Shown here piece after piece: positions 42,310 through 50,842 of a stretch of DNA of 64,000 nucleotides. Every line of letters begins with the position of its first letter. Positions within the stretch are counted from its first letter, which is position 1. The notes beneath the pieces were generated by a model that saw only the letters and a program-made list of their open reading frames with translations, was not told where the DNA came from and searched no databases. This DNA comes from Iamia majanohamensis (lineage in GTDB: Bacteria > Actinomycetota > Acidimicrobiia > Acidimicrobiales > Iamiaceae): the NCBI RefSeq assembly GCF_028532485.1, contig NZ_CP116942.1, positions 3,968,001-4,032,000 on the forward strand, read 5' to 3'. The translations under genes were made by a program, and so were the position numbers.

Positions 42310-42681
42310 GTGCGCAGGCCCATCGCACTCGCAGCGGTGGCGGCAGCCCTCCTGGCCGGGACCGGTTGCAGCTACGTCTTCGGCGAGACCCCGGTCGACA
42401 ACATCAGCTCTCTGAGCTTTCGCAACAGCCGGAGCGAGACCGTCATCGTGTCCTACGAGCTCAAGCCAGAACAGGTCGACCCCACCTACTCCGGCCCACG
42501 TGTCCTCACCCTCCCACCGGGGGACACCGACAGCCTGACTCCGTTCCCCGCCCCCGACTTCTGCCTGGTGGCCCCGATCGTGATCCGAAGCCAGGACGGC
42601 ACCGAGCTCGAGCGAGTGCCGGAGGGCTACTGCTGGGACGGAAGCCCTAGGTACGACCGAAGCTTCTTCGACATCGAGTGA
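42310..42681 (+). CDS. Small lipoprotein of unknown function
   Basis: A 123-residue protein starting MRRPIALAAVAAALLAGTGC: basic start, hydrophobic stretch and a lipobox (LAGTGC, C20), so it is a lipoprotein. The mature part (SLSFRNSRSETVIVSYELK, DFCLVAPIVIRSQDGTELERVPEGYCWDGSP) looks beta-rich. GTG start 3 bp after the previous frame's stop, suggesting a two-gene unit of foreign origin. Confidence 0.65.
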   Translation: MRRPIALAAVAAALLAGTGCSYVFGETPVDNISSLSFRNSRSETVIVSYELKPEQVDPTYSGPRVLTLPPGDTDSLTPFPAPDFCLVAPIVIRSQDGTELERVPEGYCWDGSPRYDRSFFDIE

Positions 42682-42815
42682 GCGGGCCGGGTCGCCGCCT
42701 CGGGTGCGCTGCGATCAGCGTTCTCTCGGCGTCCTCACCGGACCAGGCTCACGGCGTCCCCACACCGTCGGGCCTGGGCACGGGCGGTGGCGCGGCCAGC
42801 ATCTAACGTCGGCCC

Positions 42816-43169
42816 GTGGTCCCCTTCGAGCGCCGGGTGGTGCACGCCCTCGTGCACACCTCCGACCCGGCCCTGCGGGCCGCAGTCGAGGCCTACGTCG
42901 AGGGCTGCCTGGGCGACATGCCCGAGCACCTGCGGGCCGGGGTGCTGGCCGAGTCGCTCGCCCTGGGCACGTGGTCGCGCCTGCGGACCCTCCGGGCGGG
43001 CGACCCCGACGCCGCCCTGCGGCGCCAGCTCGAGGCCTGGGAGCACCACCCGGTCGACGTGGTCCGCCAGTACGTGCGCCTCATCGGCTCGCTGGTGCAG
43101 TTCGCCGAGGTCGAGCTGACCGACGCCGCGGCCCGGGGCGAGGAGCTCTCGCCGGGCGTGCTCGCCTGA
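42816..43169 (+). CDS. Small subunit-like protein upstream of the GMC oxidoreductase
   Basis: A 117-residue helical protein (FERRVVHALVHTSDPALRAAVEAYVEGCLGDMPEHLRAGVLAESLA...). It resembles gluconate 2-dehydrogenase subunit 3-type partners in size and placement, but similarity is weak. Its stop overlaps the ATG of the GMC gene (TGATG), so a complex with that enzyme is likely. Confidence 0.6.
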   Translation: MVPFERRVVHALVHTSDPALRAAVEAYVEGCLGDMPEHLRAGVLAESLALGTWSRLRTLRAGDPDAALRRQLEAWEHHPVDVVRQYVRLIGSLVQFAEVELTDAAARGEELSPGVLA

Positions 43170-44614
43170 TGGCCGCACCCCCCACCCGCATCGGCGCCGA
43201 GGTCGCCATCGTGGGCTCGGGCGCAGGCGGCGCCGTCACCGCCGCCCGCCTGGCCGCGGCCGGGCGCGACGTGCTGGTCCTGGAGGAGGGCCCCCGCTAC
43301 GACCCCGACGCGGTCGAGCCCTTCTCGCTCGAGGAGCTGGCCACCCGCTACCGCCACCGGGGCCTGTCGGCCAGCCTGGGCAGCCCGGCCATCGCCTTCG
43401 CCGAGGGCCGCTGCGTGGGCGGCAGCACCGAGGTCAACAGCGGCCTCTACCACCGCCTGCCCGGCGAGCTGGTCGAGCGCTGGGCCCGGCGCTACGCCAT
43501 CGACGAGTTCGACGAGCCCGCCCTCGACCGCTACGCCGAGGAGCTGGAGGCCGACCTCGGCGTCTCGCGGGTCGACGGGGCGCCGCCCCGGTCGTCGCAG
43601 GTGCTCGAGGAGGGGGCCGACGCCCTCGGCTGGCGGGCCGTCGAGTTCGCCCGCGTCTACCGCAAGGAGGGCGAGGGCCCGGCGGTGAAGCAGACGATGT
43701 CGCGCACCATGGTCCCCCGGGCCGAGGCCAGCGGAGCCCGGGTCCTGGCCGACTGCCGGGTGCGTCGGGTCCTCCGCGCCGACGGCGGGCGGGGCCGGGC
43801 CGTGGGCCTCGACGTCGAGCGCACCCGCCCCGACGGCACCCGGGAGGCGGTGGTCGTCGACGCCGACCACGTGGTCGTCTGCGCCGGCGCCATCCAGACC
43901 CCCGCCCTGCTCCAGCGCTCCGGCATCCGGGGCGTCGTGGGCCGGGGCCTGAAGGTGCACCCCACCGTGAAGGTGGCGGCCCGGTTCCTCGAGCCCATGG
44001 ACCGGGCCGAGGTGCCCATGCACCGCATCACCGAGTTCGCCCCTCACCTCACCATCGGCGGCTCGGCCAGCCGCCGGGGTCACCTCGCCCTGGCCCTGGC
44101 CGAGACCGGCCTCCCCCACGCCGACGCGCTGGCCCACTGGGAGGACGTCGCCGTCTACTACGCCGCCATCCGCAGCGACGGCATGGGCCGGGTCACCGCC
44201 CTGCCCGGCGCCCGCTCGCCGCTCGTGACCTACCGCCTCACCGACGGCGACCTGAGCCGCCTGGCCCGGGGCCTGGTCCACGTGGGCGACGCCCTCCTCG
44301 CCGCCGGCGCGGTCGAGCTCCACCCCTCCATCGTGGGCGGGCCCATCGTCACCGACCGGGCCGGCCTGGTGCAGTGGTGGGACGCCCTCACCCGCCGCCG
44401 GGCCAACCTGATGACCGTGCACATGACCTCGAGCGTCCGCATGGGCGAGGACCCCAGCCGCACCGGCACCGACAGCTTCGGGCGGGTCCACGACGTGCCC
44501 GGCCTCCGGGTCAACGACGCCTCGCTGCTGCCCGACGCCCCCGGGGTCAACCCCCAGGGCGCGGTGATGGCCATCGCCGCCCGCAACGCCGACCACCTCC
44601 TGGCCACCCTGTGA
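43169..44614 (+). CDS. GMC-family FAD oxidoreductase
   Basis: A 481-residue glucose-methanol-choline oxidoreductase: EVAIVGSGAGGAVTAARLAAAGRDVLVLEEG (FAD), then GRCVGGSTEVNSGLYHRLP, CAGAIQTPALLQRSGI and VNDASLLPDAPGVNPQGAVMAIAARNADHL. Close in style to sterol/cholesterol-type and gluconate dehydrogenase-like GMC enzymes; alcohol substrate unknown. Coupled to the upstream small subunit and followed by two hairpin repeats. Confidence 0.9.
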   Translation: MAAPPTRIGAEVAIVGSGAGGAVTAARLAAAGRDVLVLEEGPRYDPDAVEPFSLEELATRYRHRGLSASLGSPAIAFAEGRCVGGSTEVNSGLYHRLPGELVERWARRYAIDEFDEPALDRYAEELEADLGVSRVDGAPPRSSQVLEEGADALGWRAVEFARVYRKEGEGPAVKQTMSRTMVPRAEASGARVLADCRVRRVLRADGGRGRAVGLDVERTRPDGTREAVVVDADHVVVCAGAIQTPALLQRSGIRGVVGRGLKVHPTVKVAARFLEPMDRAEVPMHRITEFAPHLTIGGSASRRGHLALALAETGLPHADALAHWEDVAVYYAAIRSDGMGRVTALPGARSPLVTYRLTDGDLSRLARGLVHVGDALLAAGAVELHPSIVGGPIVTDRAGLVQWWDALTRRRANLMTVHMTSSVRMGEDPSRTGTDSFGRVHDVPGLRVNDASLLPDAPGVNPQGAVMAIAARNADHLLATL

Positions 44615-44633
44615 CCCCCCTCCACCCCTCCGA

Positions 44634-44676
44634 CCTCGGACGCGTGGTCGCGTCAGGCGGCGACAGCCGTCCGAGG
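44634..44676. repeat. 43-bp hairpin element, copy A
   Basis: Arms CCTCGGACG and CGTCCGAGG with a 25-nt loop containing GGCGGCGACA. It lies 20 bp downstream of the GMC stop and forms a tandem pair with copy B. Confidence 0.8.
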
Positions 44677-44705
44677 CCCGTCGCACCTCCCGAGCACCCC
44701 GCCAA

Positions 44706-44748
44706 CCTTGGACGCTTGGTCGCGCCATGGAACGACACCCGTCCAAGG
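44706..44748. repeat. 43-bp hairpin element, copy B
   Basis: Arms CCTTGGACG and CGTCCAAGG: relative to copy A a C to T change is matched by G to A on the other arm, so pairing is kept. The loop is again 25 nt and keeps CGACA. It lies 17 bp before the GTG at 44766. Confidence 0.8.
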
Positions 44749-44765
44749 TCCGTCGGGGGGACGAG

Positions 44766-45818
44766 GTGACCGAGCCGACGCCGGCACCCGAGGGGCTGAC
44801 GCCGGACCCCACCCTTGTGGTCACCGGCGCCGCGGGGTGGCTGGGGCAGAACCTGCTGCGCACCACCCGCCCGGACCGCGAGCGCATCCGGGCCCTGGCC
44901 CAGGACGAGGGCCAGGCCGCGCTGCTGGCCGTGCTCGGGCCGAACGTCGAGCCCGTGGTCGGCGACGTGCGCGACCCCGTGGCCGTGGCCCGCCTGTTCG
45001 ACGGCCTCGACGCGCCCACCGTCGTGCACACCGCCGCGGTCATCCACCCCACCGACGGCGTGCGCCAGATGTTCGACGTCAACGTGGGCGGCACCGAGGT
45101 GGTGCTCGACCAGGCCCGGCGCAGCGGTGCCCGGCGGGTCGTCCACATCTCGTCCACCTCCCCGTTCGGGGCCAACCCGCACCCCGGCGAGCGCTTCACC
45201 GAGGACTCCCCTCGCAACCCCTTCGTCGGCTACGGCGGGTCCAAGCACGAGGCCGAGCTGCTGGTCGAGCGGGCCCACGCCCGGGGCGACGTGGAGACGG
45301 TCATCCTGCGGGCGCCGTGGTTCTACGGGCCCTGGCAGCCCGAGCGCCAGGCCCGCTTCTTCGCCGGGCTGCGACGGGGTCGCTTCCCCTTGGTGGGCGA
45401 CGGCTCCAACCGGCGGTCGATGGTCTACACGGGCCACCTCGTGCAGGGCGTGCTGCGGGCCGAGGCGGTCGAGGCCGCCGCCGGGCGCGACTACTGGATC
45501 GCTGATGCCGAGCCCTACCGGGTGGCCGACGTCTACCGCACGGTGAAGGAGGCGCTGGCCGCCGAGGGCCTGGAGCCGGTGGGGTACCAGCCCCGCCTCC
45601 CCCGCCTGGCCGGGGTGGTGGCCGAGGGCCTCGACCGGGCCGCCCAGTCCCGGGGCGCCTACGTGCAGGCCCTCCACGTCCTGGGCGAGATGAAGGACGA
45701 GATCGCGGTCGACGTCACCCGGGCGCGCACCGAGCTGGGCTACGACCCGGCGACCACGCTGCTCGACGGCATGCGCACCAGCATCCGCTGGTGCCTCGAG
45801 CACGGCCAGGCGCTCTGA
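44766..45818 (+). CDS. NAD-dependent epimerase/dehydratase (3-beta-HSD-like), first of two
   Basis: A 350-residue extended short-chain dehydrogenase: LVVTGAAGWLGQNLL (NAD binding), VVHTAAVIHPTD, YGGSKHEAE (active Y-x3-K) and ILRAPWFYGP. The GTG at 44766 was chosen because the ATG at 44727 lies inside hairpin copy B. It is coupled to the next epimerase (its TGA overlaps the next ATG). Substrates may be sugars or sterol-like alcohols. Confidence 0.88.
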   Translation: MTEPTPAPEGLTPDPTLVVTGAAGWLGQNLLRTTRPDRERIRALAQDEGQAALLAVLGPNVEPVVGDVRDPVAVARLFDGLDAPTVVHTAAVIHPTDGVRQMFDVNVGGTEVVLDQARRSGARRVVHISSTSPFGANPHPGERFTEDSPRNPFVGYGGSKHEAELLVERAHARGDVETVILRAPWFYGPWQPERQARFFAGLRRGRFPLVGDGSNRRSMVYTGHLVQGVLRAEAVEAAAGRDYWIADAEPYRVADVYRTVKEALAAEGLEPVGYQPRLPRLAGVVAEGLDRAAQSRGAYVQALHVLGEMKDEIAVDVTRARTELGYDPATTLLDGMRTSIRWCLEHGQAL

Positions 45819-46843
45819 TGCGCGCTCTGGTCACCGGCGGGAGCGGGTTCTTCGGCACCATGCTCGTCGAGCGCCTCCGCGCCCGGGGCGACGAGGTCCG
45901 CATCCTCGACCTGTTCGCGCCGGACCCCGTCCCCGAGGGCGTCGAGGTGGTGGTGGCCGACATCCGCGACGCCGAGGCCGTCCGGGCGGCCTGCGCGGAC
46001 GTCGACGTCGCCTTCCACAACGTGGCCCAGGTGCCCCTGGCCCAGGACCGCGACCTGTTCTGGACGGTCAACGTAGTGGGCACGGCGAACCTCCTCGTCG
46101 CCGCCCGCGACGCCGGCGTGGGCAAGGTCGTGTCCACCTCGACCAGCGCCATCTACGGCATCCCGGAGACCAACCCGGTCGACGAGGACACCCCACCCCG
46201 CCCGCTCGAGGCCTACGGCCGGGCCAAGCTGGAGGCCGAGCTCCTCTGCGCCGACGCCGTCGCCGCCGGGCTCGACGTCACCACCATCCGGCCCCGCACG
46301 ATCCTGGGCCACGGCCGCCTCGGGATCATGTCCATGCTCTTCGAGCTGGTGGCCGAGGGGGCGCCGGTGCCGGTGCTCGGCTCGGGCGACAACCGCTACC
46401 AGTTCGTCCACGCCGCCGACCTGGCCGACGCCTGCCTGCTGGCCGGCGACCGTCCCGGCCCCGCGGCCTACAACGTGGGCGGGCCCGACGTGGGCACCAT
46501 GCGCGAGACGCTCGAGGCCCTGTGCCGCCACGCCGGAACCGGCGCCACCGTCCGGTCGCTCCCCCACGGCCCCGCCCGGCTGGCCATGGAGGCCGCGTCC
46601 CGGGCCCACCTGGTGCCCCTCGCCCCGTACCACTGGCTGCTCTACGGCGAGTCGCTGTGGTTCGACAGCACCCGGGCCCGCAGAGAGCTGGGCTGGGAGC
46701 CCGCCTACGGCCACGAGGCGATGCTGGCCGAGACCTACGACTGGTGGCGCGCCCACCGCGACGAGCTGGCCGGCCGCACCGGCTCGCACCACCAGAGCCC
46801 CGCCCGCATGGGGGCCCTCGCCCTCCTCAAGCGCCTCCCCTGA
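45818..46843 (+). CDS. NAD-dependent epimerase/dehydratase (3-beta-HSD-like), second of two
   Basis: A 341-residue relative of the upstream gene: RALVTGGSGFFGTMLVERL, FHNVAQVPLAQDRDLFWTVNVVGT, YGRAKLEAE (Y-x3-K), TTIRPRTILGHGRLG. Start ATG overlaps the preceding stop. The C-terminus (WLLYGESLWFDSTRARRELGWEP) is typical of 3-beta-hydroxysteroid dehydrogenase-like proteins. Confidence 0.87.
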   Translation: MRALVTGGSGFFGTMLVERLRARGDEVRILDLFAPDPVPEGVEVVVADIRDAEAVRAACADVDVAFHNVAQVPLAQDRDLFWTVNVVGTANLLVAARDAGVGKVVSTSTSAIYGIPETNPVDEDTPPRPLEAYGRAKLEAELLCADAVAAGLDVTTIRPRTILGHGRLGIMSMLFELVAEGAPVPVLGSGDNRYQFVHAADLADACLLAGDRPGPAAYNVGGPDVGTMRETLEALCRHAGTGATVRSLPHGPARLAMEAASRAHLVPLAPYHWLLYGESLWFDSTRARRELGWEPAYGHEAMLAETYDWWRAHRDELAGRTGSHHQSPARMGALALLKRLP

Positions 46844-47058
46844 GGCCCGGCCCCCCGACCCCCGGCGGGCACGGAGGCGCAGACGGGGCTGCCGCCCTCG
46901 GCGTGACCACCGCGTCGAGACCGGCGCCGGCCGGGGACCCGAGGGCCCGGGCATGCTCCGGCACCCCGAGGACACCGGACCGCCGGCCGGTCGTGTGCGG
47001 CGACGAGAGCCTCGGTCGGGACCCCTGGACGGAGTCCGAGGTTCGGGTGCGAGGGCGG

Positions 47059-49158
47059 TCAGGGGGTGCCGGCGGGGGCGACGAAGACGCCGGTGGGGGC
47101 GCCCAGGTCGATGATCTCGTCGAGGTCGTCGCGGACGTCGCTCGGCACCTCGCCGTCGACCGCCACCACCAGGAGGTTCTGCTCGACCATGTCGGCCTGG
47201 TCGGCCCGGCCCTCCTCGCGCAGGCGGCGCTGGACCCGGTCGAAGAGCTCCTCCTGGCGGGCCACCTCCTCCGGGGACCGCGGATCCGCCGAGGCCACCT
47301 CCACGGCCTCGGGCCGGGCCCGCCAGTCGTCGACCCGGGGCCCGGTCGCCACCACGATCACCGGCACCTGCTCGTCGGGGGCCACGACGTGGTCGCCGGC
47401 GGTGCTCTCCAGCCGGGCCGGCAGCCGGGCGTCGATGCCCTCCCGCCGCAGCTCGGTGAAGAGCCCGTAGGCCTGCACGCCGATGACGTAGGGGTCGTCG
47501 GCCCGCACCTCGTAGGGACCCTCGCCGCCACCGGGGACCTCGCCCCCCTCGAGGGCGGCCACGGTCGGGGGGGTGACCTCGGCCAGGGTCTCGGAGTACA
47601 CCGACGACGACTGGGTGGCGTCGAGGGCCTGCACCGCCCCGGCGGCCGAGGCCACGACCAGGACGACCACCCCGACGGCGGCTGCGGTCCTCGCCCGGCC
47701 GGTGGGACGGGACGACGCCGTCCGGGTCGTGCCTGCGGGCGCGGGAGCCGCGGCCGGAGAGGCACCGGCCGGGTCCGCCGTGGGTTCGACGGCCGGGCCG
47801 GCCCCCGAGGCGTCGCCGACGGGGCCTGCGTCGTGACCGCCCCCGCGCGCCGAGCCGGCCGCGTGGCCGTCGGCCACCCGGGCCCGACCCCGGCCCGGGG
47901 CGGCGACCCCCAGGGCCCGGGCCCCGGTGGCGACCACGGCCAGCACGGCCACCGCGGTGGTCGACCAGGCCCAGAGGACGAGGTAGTAGTGCAGGGCGCC
48001 GTAGATCCGTGACATCGAGGCCAGCCCGGCGAGGGCGGCGAGACCGGCCACCTGGTGGAGCCGGAGCAGGACCGTGTCCCGGCGGCGCCAGGCCAGGACG
48101 GCGGCCGCCACCCAGACGAGGACGAACAGGGCGCCCAGCACCCGGTTGCCGGCCACCGGCCCGTCGAGGGTGCCGGTGAGGAGGGTGAGCGGGTCGAGGC
48201 GCGACAGCCACAGCGAGCCGCCGGACCCGAGGCCCACGGGCTCGCCCTCGCCGCCCAGGAAGTAGCGGACGATCACGGTGATGTTGCCGGGGTCGCCGGT
48301 CAGCTCGTCGATCAGGGGCGGGATCCAGGCCACCACCCCGACGGCCACCGCCACCGCCACGGCGACGCCGGAGGGCATCCGCACCCCCTCCGCACCCCGC
48401 CGGGCCCGGACGGCGCGCCAGGCCAGGCGCAGGGCGGTGGCCCCCAGGACCACGGCCACCAGGCCGGCGTAGGGGACGTGGGTCTGCGAGGCGAGGCAGG
48501 CGGCCCCCACCGCCACCGGCAGGAGGACGTCGTCGTCGCACCACACGCTCCACACCGAGAGCAGCACCACCACCCACCAGAGCACCGGGATGTAGGGGTT
48601 CCACGGCTCGGTCAGCACCCGAGGCCCGAGGGAGCGCACCAGCACGGCCAGCACCGCGGCGGTGCCGAGGGCGAAGAGCCAGCCTCCTCGCCGCCGGGCG
48701 ATGCCGATGGCCAGGCCCACCGCCAGCAGGCTCAGGGCCGCGCTCGCGGCCTGGAGGGCGAACGGCGAGCTCCCCAGCAGGCGGTAGACGGGGGCGAGGG
48801 CGTAGAAGCTGAGGGGCCCGGGGTGCGAGCCGGGGTCCTCGGGGGGCCCGATGCGCCCGGCCAGGCCGACCAACGGCGTGTCGGCGGTGCCCACCTCCCC
48901 CACCCGCAGCTCGGTCTGGGCCAGGTCCCCGATCGGGTACCACCGGGGGCTCTGCAGCACCGCCAGGGCGACCACGAGGGGGACGGCGACGACGGCGAGC
49001 AGCCCGAGGGTGACGAGGATCGGACGGGGGCTGCGGCCTCCCGCCCCGGAGCCGTCGGTGGCCACGTCGAGATCCTTGGCTCCGCTGCGCCCCCACTCGC
49101 CGTCGGTCGGGCCCCGGTCCCCAGGACGCGGCGCCGGCGTCGCGGGTCGGGTGGCCAT
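47059..49158 (-). CDS. Polytopic membrane protein, GT-C glycosyltransferase-like
   Basis: A 699-residue protein with about 11 hydrophobic spans in residues 45-420, a Pro/Ala/Gly-rich linker, another span, and a C-terminal extracytoplasmic domain of about 200 residues. The first loop has DLAQTELRVGEVGTADTPLVGLAGRIG followed by PGPLSFYALAPVYRLLG, as in DD-x-H-like loops of PMT/ArnT-type GT-C proteins, and VLTEPWNPYIPVLWW. No certain family. ATG at 49158 is followed by MATRPATPAPRPGDRGP; a GTG 3 codons upstream is possible. Confidence 0.6.
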   Translation of the reverse strand: MATRPATPAPRPGDRGPTDGEWGRSGAKDLDVATDGSGAGGRSPRPILVTLGLLAVVAVPLVVALAVLQSPRWYPIGDLAQTELRVGEVGTADTPLVGLAGRIGPPEDPGSHPGPLSFYALAPVYRLLGSSPFALQAASAALSLLAVGLAIGIARRRGGWLFALGTAAVLAVLVRSLGPRVLTEPWNPYIPVLWWVVVLLSVWSVWCDDDVLLPVAVGAACLASQTHVPYAGLVAVVLGATALRLAWRAVRARRGAEGVRMPSGVAVAVAVAVGVVAWIPPLIDELTGDPGNITVIVRYFLGGEGEPVGLGSGGSLWLSRLDPLTLLTGTLDGPVAGNRVLGALFVLVWVAAAVLAWRRRDTVLLRLHQVAGLAALAGLASMSRIYGALHYYLVLWAWSTTAVAVLAVVATGARALGVAAPGRGRARVADGHAAGSARGGGHDAGPVGDASGAGPAVEPTADPAGASPAAAPAPAGTTRTASSRPTGRARTAAAVGVVVLVVASAAGAVQALDATQSSSVYSETLAEVTPPTVAALEGGEVPGGGEGPYEVRADDPYVIGVQAYGLFTELRREGIDARLPARLESTAGDHVVAPDEQVPVIVVATGPRVDDWRARPEAVEVASADPRSPEEVARQEELFDRVQRRLREEGRADQADMVEQNLLVVAVDGEVPSDVRDDLDEIIDLGAPTGVFVAPAGTP

Positions 49159-49222
49159 CCCCGTCACGGTACCCGTCGCCCTCCCGCCGCTCCCGGCCGG
49201 CACCGGCCTGGCCCACCGCGGA

Positions 49223-49266
49223 CCTGCGACACCCACCAGCGGTCCTGCCGGTTCAGCGTCGCAAGG
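49223..49266. repeat. Hairpin element, copy D
   Basis: Arms CCTGCGAC and GTCGCAAGG pair with one bulged base. The stretch shared with copy E starts upstream at 49211 (20 identical bases) and continues through CCAGCGGTCCTGCC. Confidence 0.65.
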
Positions 49267-49293
49267 TCGCACCCCCTCCACGCCCACCGCGGA

Positions 49294-49336
49294 CCTGCGA
49301 CGCGCGCCAGCGGTCCTGCCTGCCCAGCGTCGCAGG
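49294..49336. repeat. Hairpin element, copy E (43 bp)
   Basis: Perfect 9-bp arms CCTGCGACG and CGTCGCAGG around a 25-nt loop, the same geometry as copies A-C although the loop sequence differs. Tandem with copy D. Confidence 0.7.
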
Positions 49337-49395
49337 AAGGCCACCGTCCAGGGATCTGGCGCCGGACCGGTTGCGCCCGCCCGAGCCGACCCATT

Positions 49396-49447
49396 CGAGC
49401 TGGGCCGGGATCTGGTGGCCAGGACCACCAGATCCCGGCCCAGTTCG
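49396..49447. terminator. 23-bp-stem hairpin downstream of the M15 gene
   Basis: Arms 49396-49418 and 49425-49447 pair over 23 bp with one G-U wobble and a 6-nt loop. It is probably a strong terminator or processing site for the M15 transcript, but the length is exceptional. Confidence 0.65.
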
Positions 49448-49460
49448 GTGATCGGGGGGG

Positions 49461-49597
49461 GGATCAGTGGTGGGGGGTCAGCGGTTGGGGGGGTCAGCGG
49501 TTGGGGGGGTCAGCGGTTGGGGGGGTCAGCGGTTGGGGGGGTCAGCGGTCGGGGGTCAGTGGTCGGGGGTCAGTGGTCGGGGGTCAGTGGTCGGGGT
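49461..49597. repeat. G-rich tandem array
   Basis: Five near-identical 17-bp units built on GGTCAGCGGTTGGGG, then about four 14-bp units built on GGGGTCAGTGGTC. The plus strand carries runs of five to seven Gs at regular intervals, so G-quadruplex formation is possible. Not a CRISPR: no spacers. Confidence 0.85.
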
Positions 49598-49647
49598 TCG
49601 GTAGGCGGGGGCGGCGGGTGTCGGGGGGCCGGGGCCGGCCCTGCGGG

Positions 49648-50343
49648 TCAGCGGCCGGAGAGGCTGAAGTGCTGGTAGTCCTTGGCGCTCGACCAGTACC
49701 CGCCCCACCGCCAGCCGATGGCGGCGAAGGCGCCGACCACCGGGTCGCCCGCGGTGATCATCCCGGGCACCACCGAGGAGCGGTCGGTCCAGTCCCGCCC
49801 GGCGGCCGGGGACACGTGGCTGCCGCTCACGTAGGGGTTCTGGATCGGGTTGATGTCGATGGCCGTGCCCCGGCTGTGCTCGGACCACGTCGAGGTGCCG
49901 GCCACGGGACGGCAGTTGAACGCCGAGGTGTTGTTGGCCTCCATGGAGCGGCCGTCGTCGGCCCCGTAGCGGTCGACGGGGTGGATGCGGCGGATCTGCA
50001 CCCGCTGGGCGTAGAGCGACCGGAACACCTCGCGGATGTCGGCGGCCACGCCGTCGGCCACCACCAGGTTCCCGACGTGGCGGGCCCCGTCGTAGCCCCA
50101 GTAGGCGACCGTCGCGACGGTGAGGCCCGACCAGTGCACCGGGCAGCCCTCCCGCCAGGAGAGGCGCACGTCGTCACGCGTGGCGGGGCGCTGCGACGAG
50201 GAGTAGCCGGCCACGTTGGCCCCGGGCGCGGGCGGTCGCGCGCCGCCGGTCGGGTCCGGGTTGCAGGCGGCCAGGGTCACCGCCACCACCGCCAGGGCGG
50301 CCAGGCCGCCGAGTCGCCGTCGCGTGCGCGTCGTTCCCACCAT
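49648..50343 (-). CDS. M15-family (VanY-like) peptidase, lipoprotein
   Basis: A 231-residue protein with a lipoprotein signal (VVAVTLAAC, cleaved before C27) and an M15 peptidase domain: GARHVGNLVVADGVAADI, SEHSRGTAIDINPIQNPY (HxxxxxxxD zinc ligands) and WSSAKDYQHFSL (third histidine). Such enzymes act as D-Ala-D-Ala carboxypeptidases or L-Ala-D-Glu endopeptidases on peptidoglycan outside the membrane. Confidence 0.85.
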   Translation of the reverse strand: MVGTTRTRRRLGGLAALAVVAVTLAACNPDPTGGARPPAPGANVAGYSSSQRPATRDDVRLSWREGCPVHWSGLTVATVAYWGYDGARHVGNLVVADGVAADIREVFRSLYAQRVQIRRIHPVDRYGADDGRSMEANNTSAFNCRPVAGTSTWSEHSRGTAIDINPIQNPYVSGSHVSPAAGRDWTDRSSVVPGMITAGDPVVGAFAAIGWRWGGYWSSAKDYQHFSLSGR

Positions 50344-50388
50344 GGGGTCATCGTCGGCCGCACCCCCCTCCCGGTCAAGGGACCGGGC

Positions 50389-50826
50389 TCAGCGGATGCG
50401 GAGGCGCTGGAGCTCGGGGGGCGGGGAGCCGACCACCGGGCGCAGCACGGCCGGGCCCTTCTCGGCCGTGGCGGGCACGGCGCACTCCTCGGGCTCGGTG
50501 GTGGAGTCGACGCCGGTGCCCCGGAGGGCGAAGCGCACGCCCAGCTCGGTCTCGACCGAGAGCGACTCCCCCATCTCGTCGACGACCTCGAGGCGGGGCC
50601 CCTGGTCGTCGGGGTAGAGGCGGCGCAGGTAGTCGGGGGCGTAGATGACCACGCCCTCGACCTCGCCCACGGGCTGCTGCTCGGGGCCCACGAACATGTC
50701 CTCGTAGAGGAACGGGGCGGTCGACTCGCAGCAGCCGGTGCCGATGGTGATCGTCAGCGTCCCGGACCGCCGCGTCGCCATCTCGGCGACGACCTCGGCG
50801 GCCCGGGCGCTGGCGGTGACCCTCAC
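50389..50826 (-). CDS. DUF779-family protein
   Basis: A 145-residue protein with SGTLTITIGTGCCESTAPFLYEDMFVGPEQQPVGEVEGVVIYAPDYLR, typical of DUF779, found next to aldehyde dehydrogenases in many actinomycetes and proteobacteria. Function unknown; the conserved CC pair may bind a metal. GTG start 16 bp after the aldehyde dehydrogenase stop, so cotranscription is likely. The last 40 residues are not family-typical. Confidence 0.82.
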   Translation of the reverse strand: MRVTASARAAEVVAEMATRRSGTLTITIGTGCCESTAPFLYEDMFVGPEQQPVGEVEGVVIYAPDYLRRLYPDDQGPRLEVVDEMGESLSVETELGVRFALRGTGVDSTTEPEECAVPATAEKGPAVLRPVVGSPPPELQRLRIR

Positions 50827-50842
50827 GACGTGCTCCGCAGCC

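Larger units (their letters stand above)
49159..49647. other. Repeat-rich intergenic region
   Basis: A 489-bp gap without a credible gene. It contains two 43-bp-type hairpins (49223 and 49294), a 23-bp-stem hairpin (49396-49447) and a G-rich tandem array (49461-49597). The flanking genes are both on the minus strand, so these lie downstream of the M15 peptidase gene and upstream of the membrane protein. Confidence 0.75.

Noticed and set aside
46940-46975. GGGGACCCGAGGGCCCGG resembling a DosR box
   Set aside because: The spacing between half-sites is one base too long and it lies downstream of both flanking genes, with no start nearby.
49461-49597. CRISPR-like tandem repeats
   Set aside because: Units of 14-17 bp follow each other directly without spacers, and no cas genes are present.
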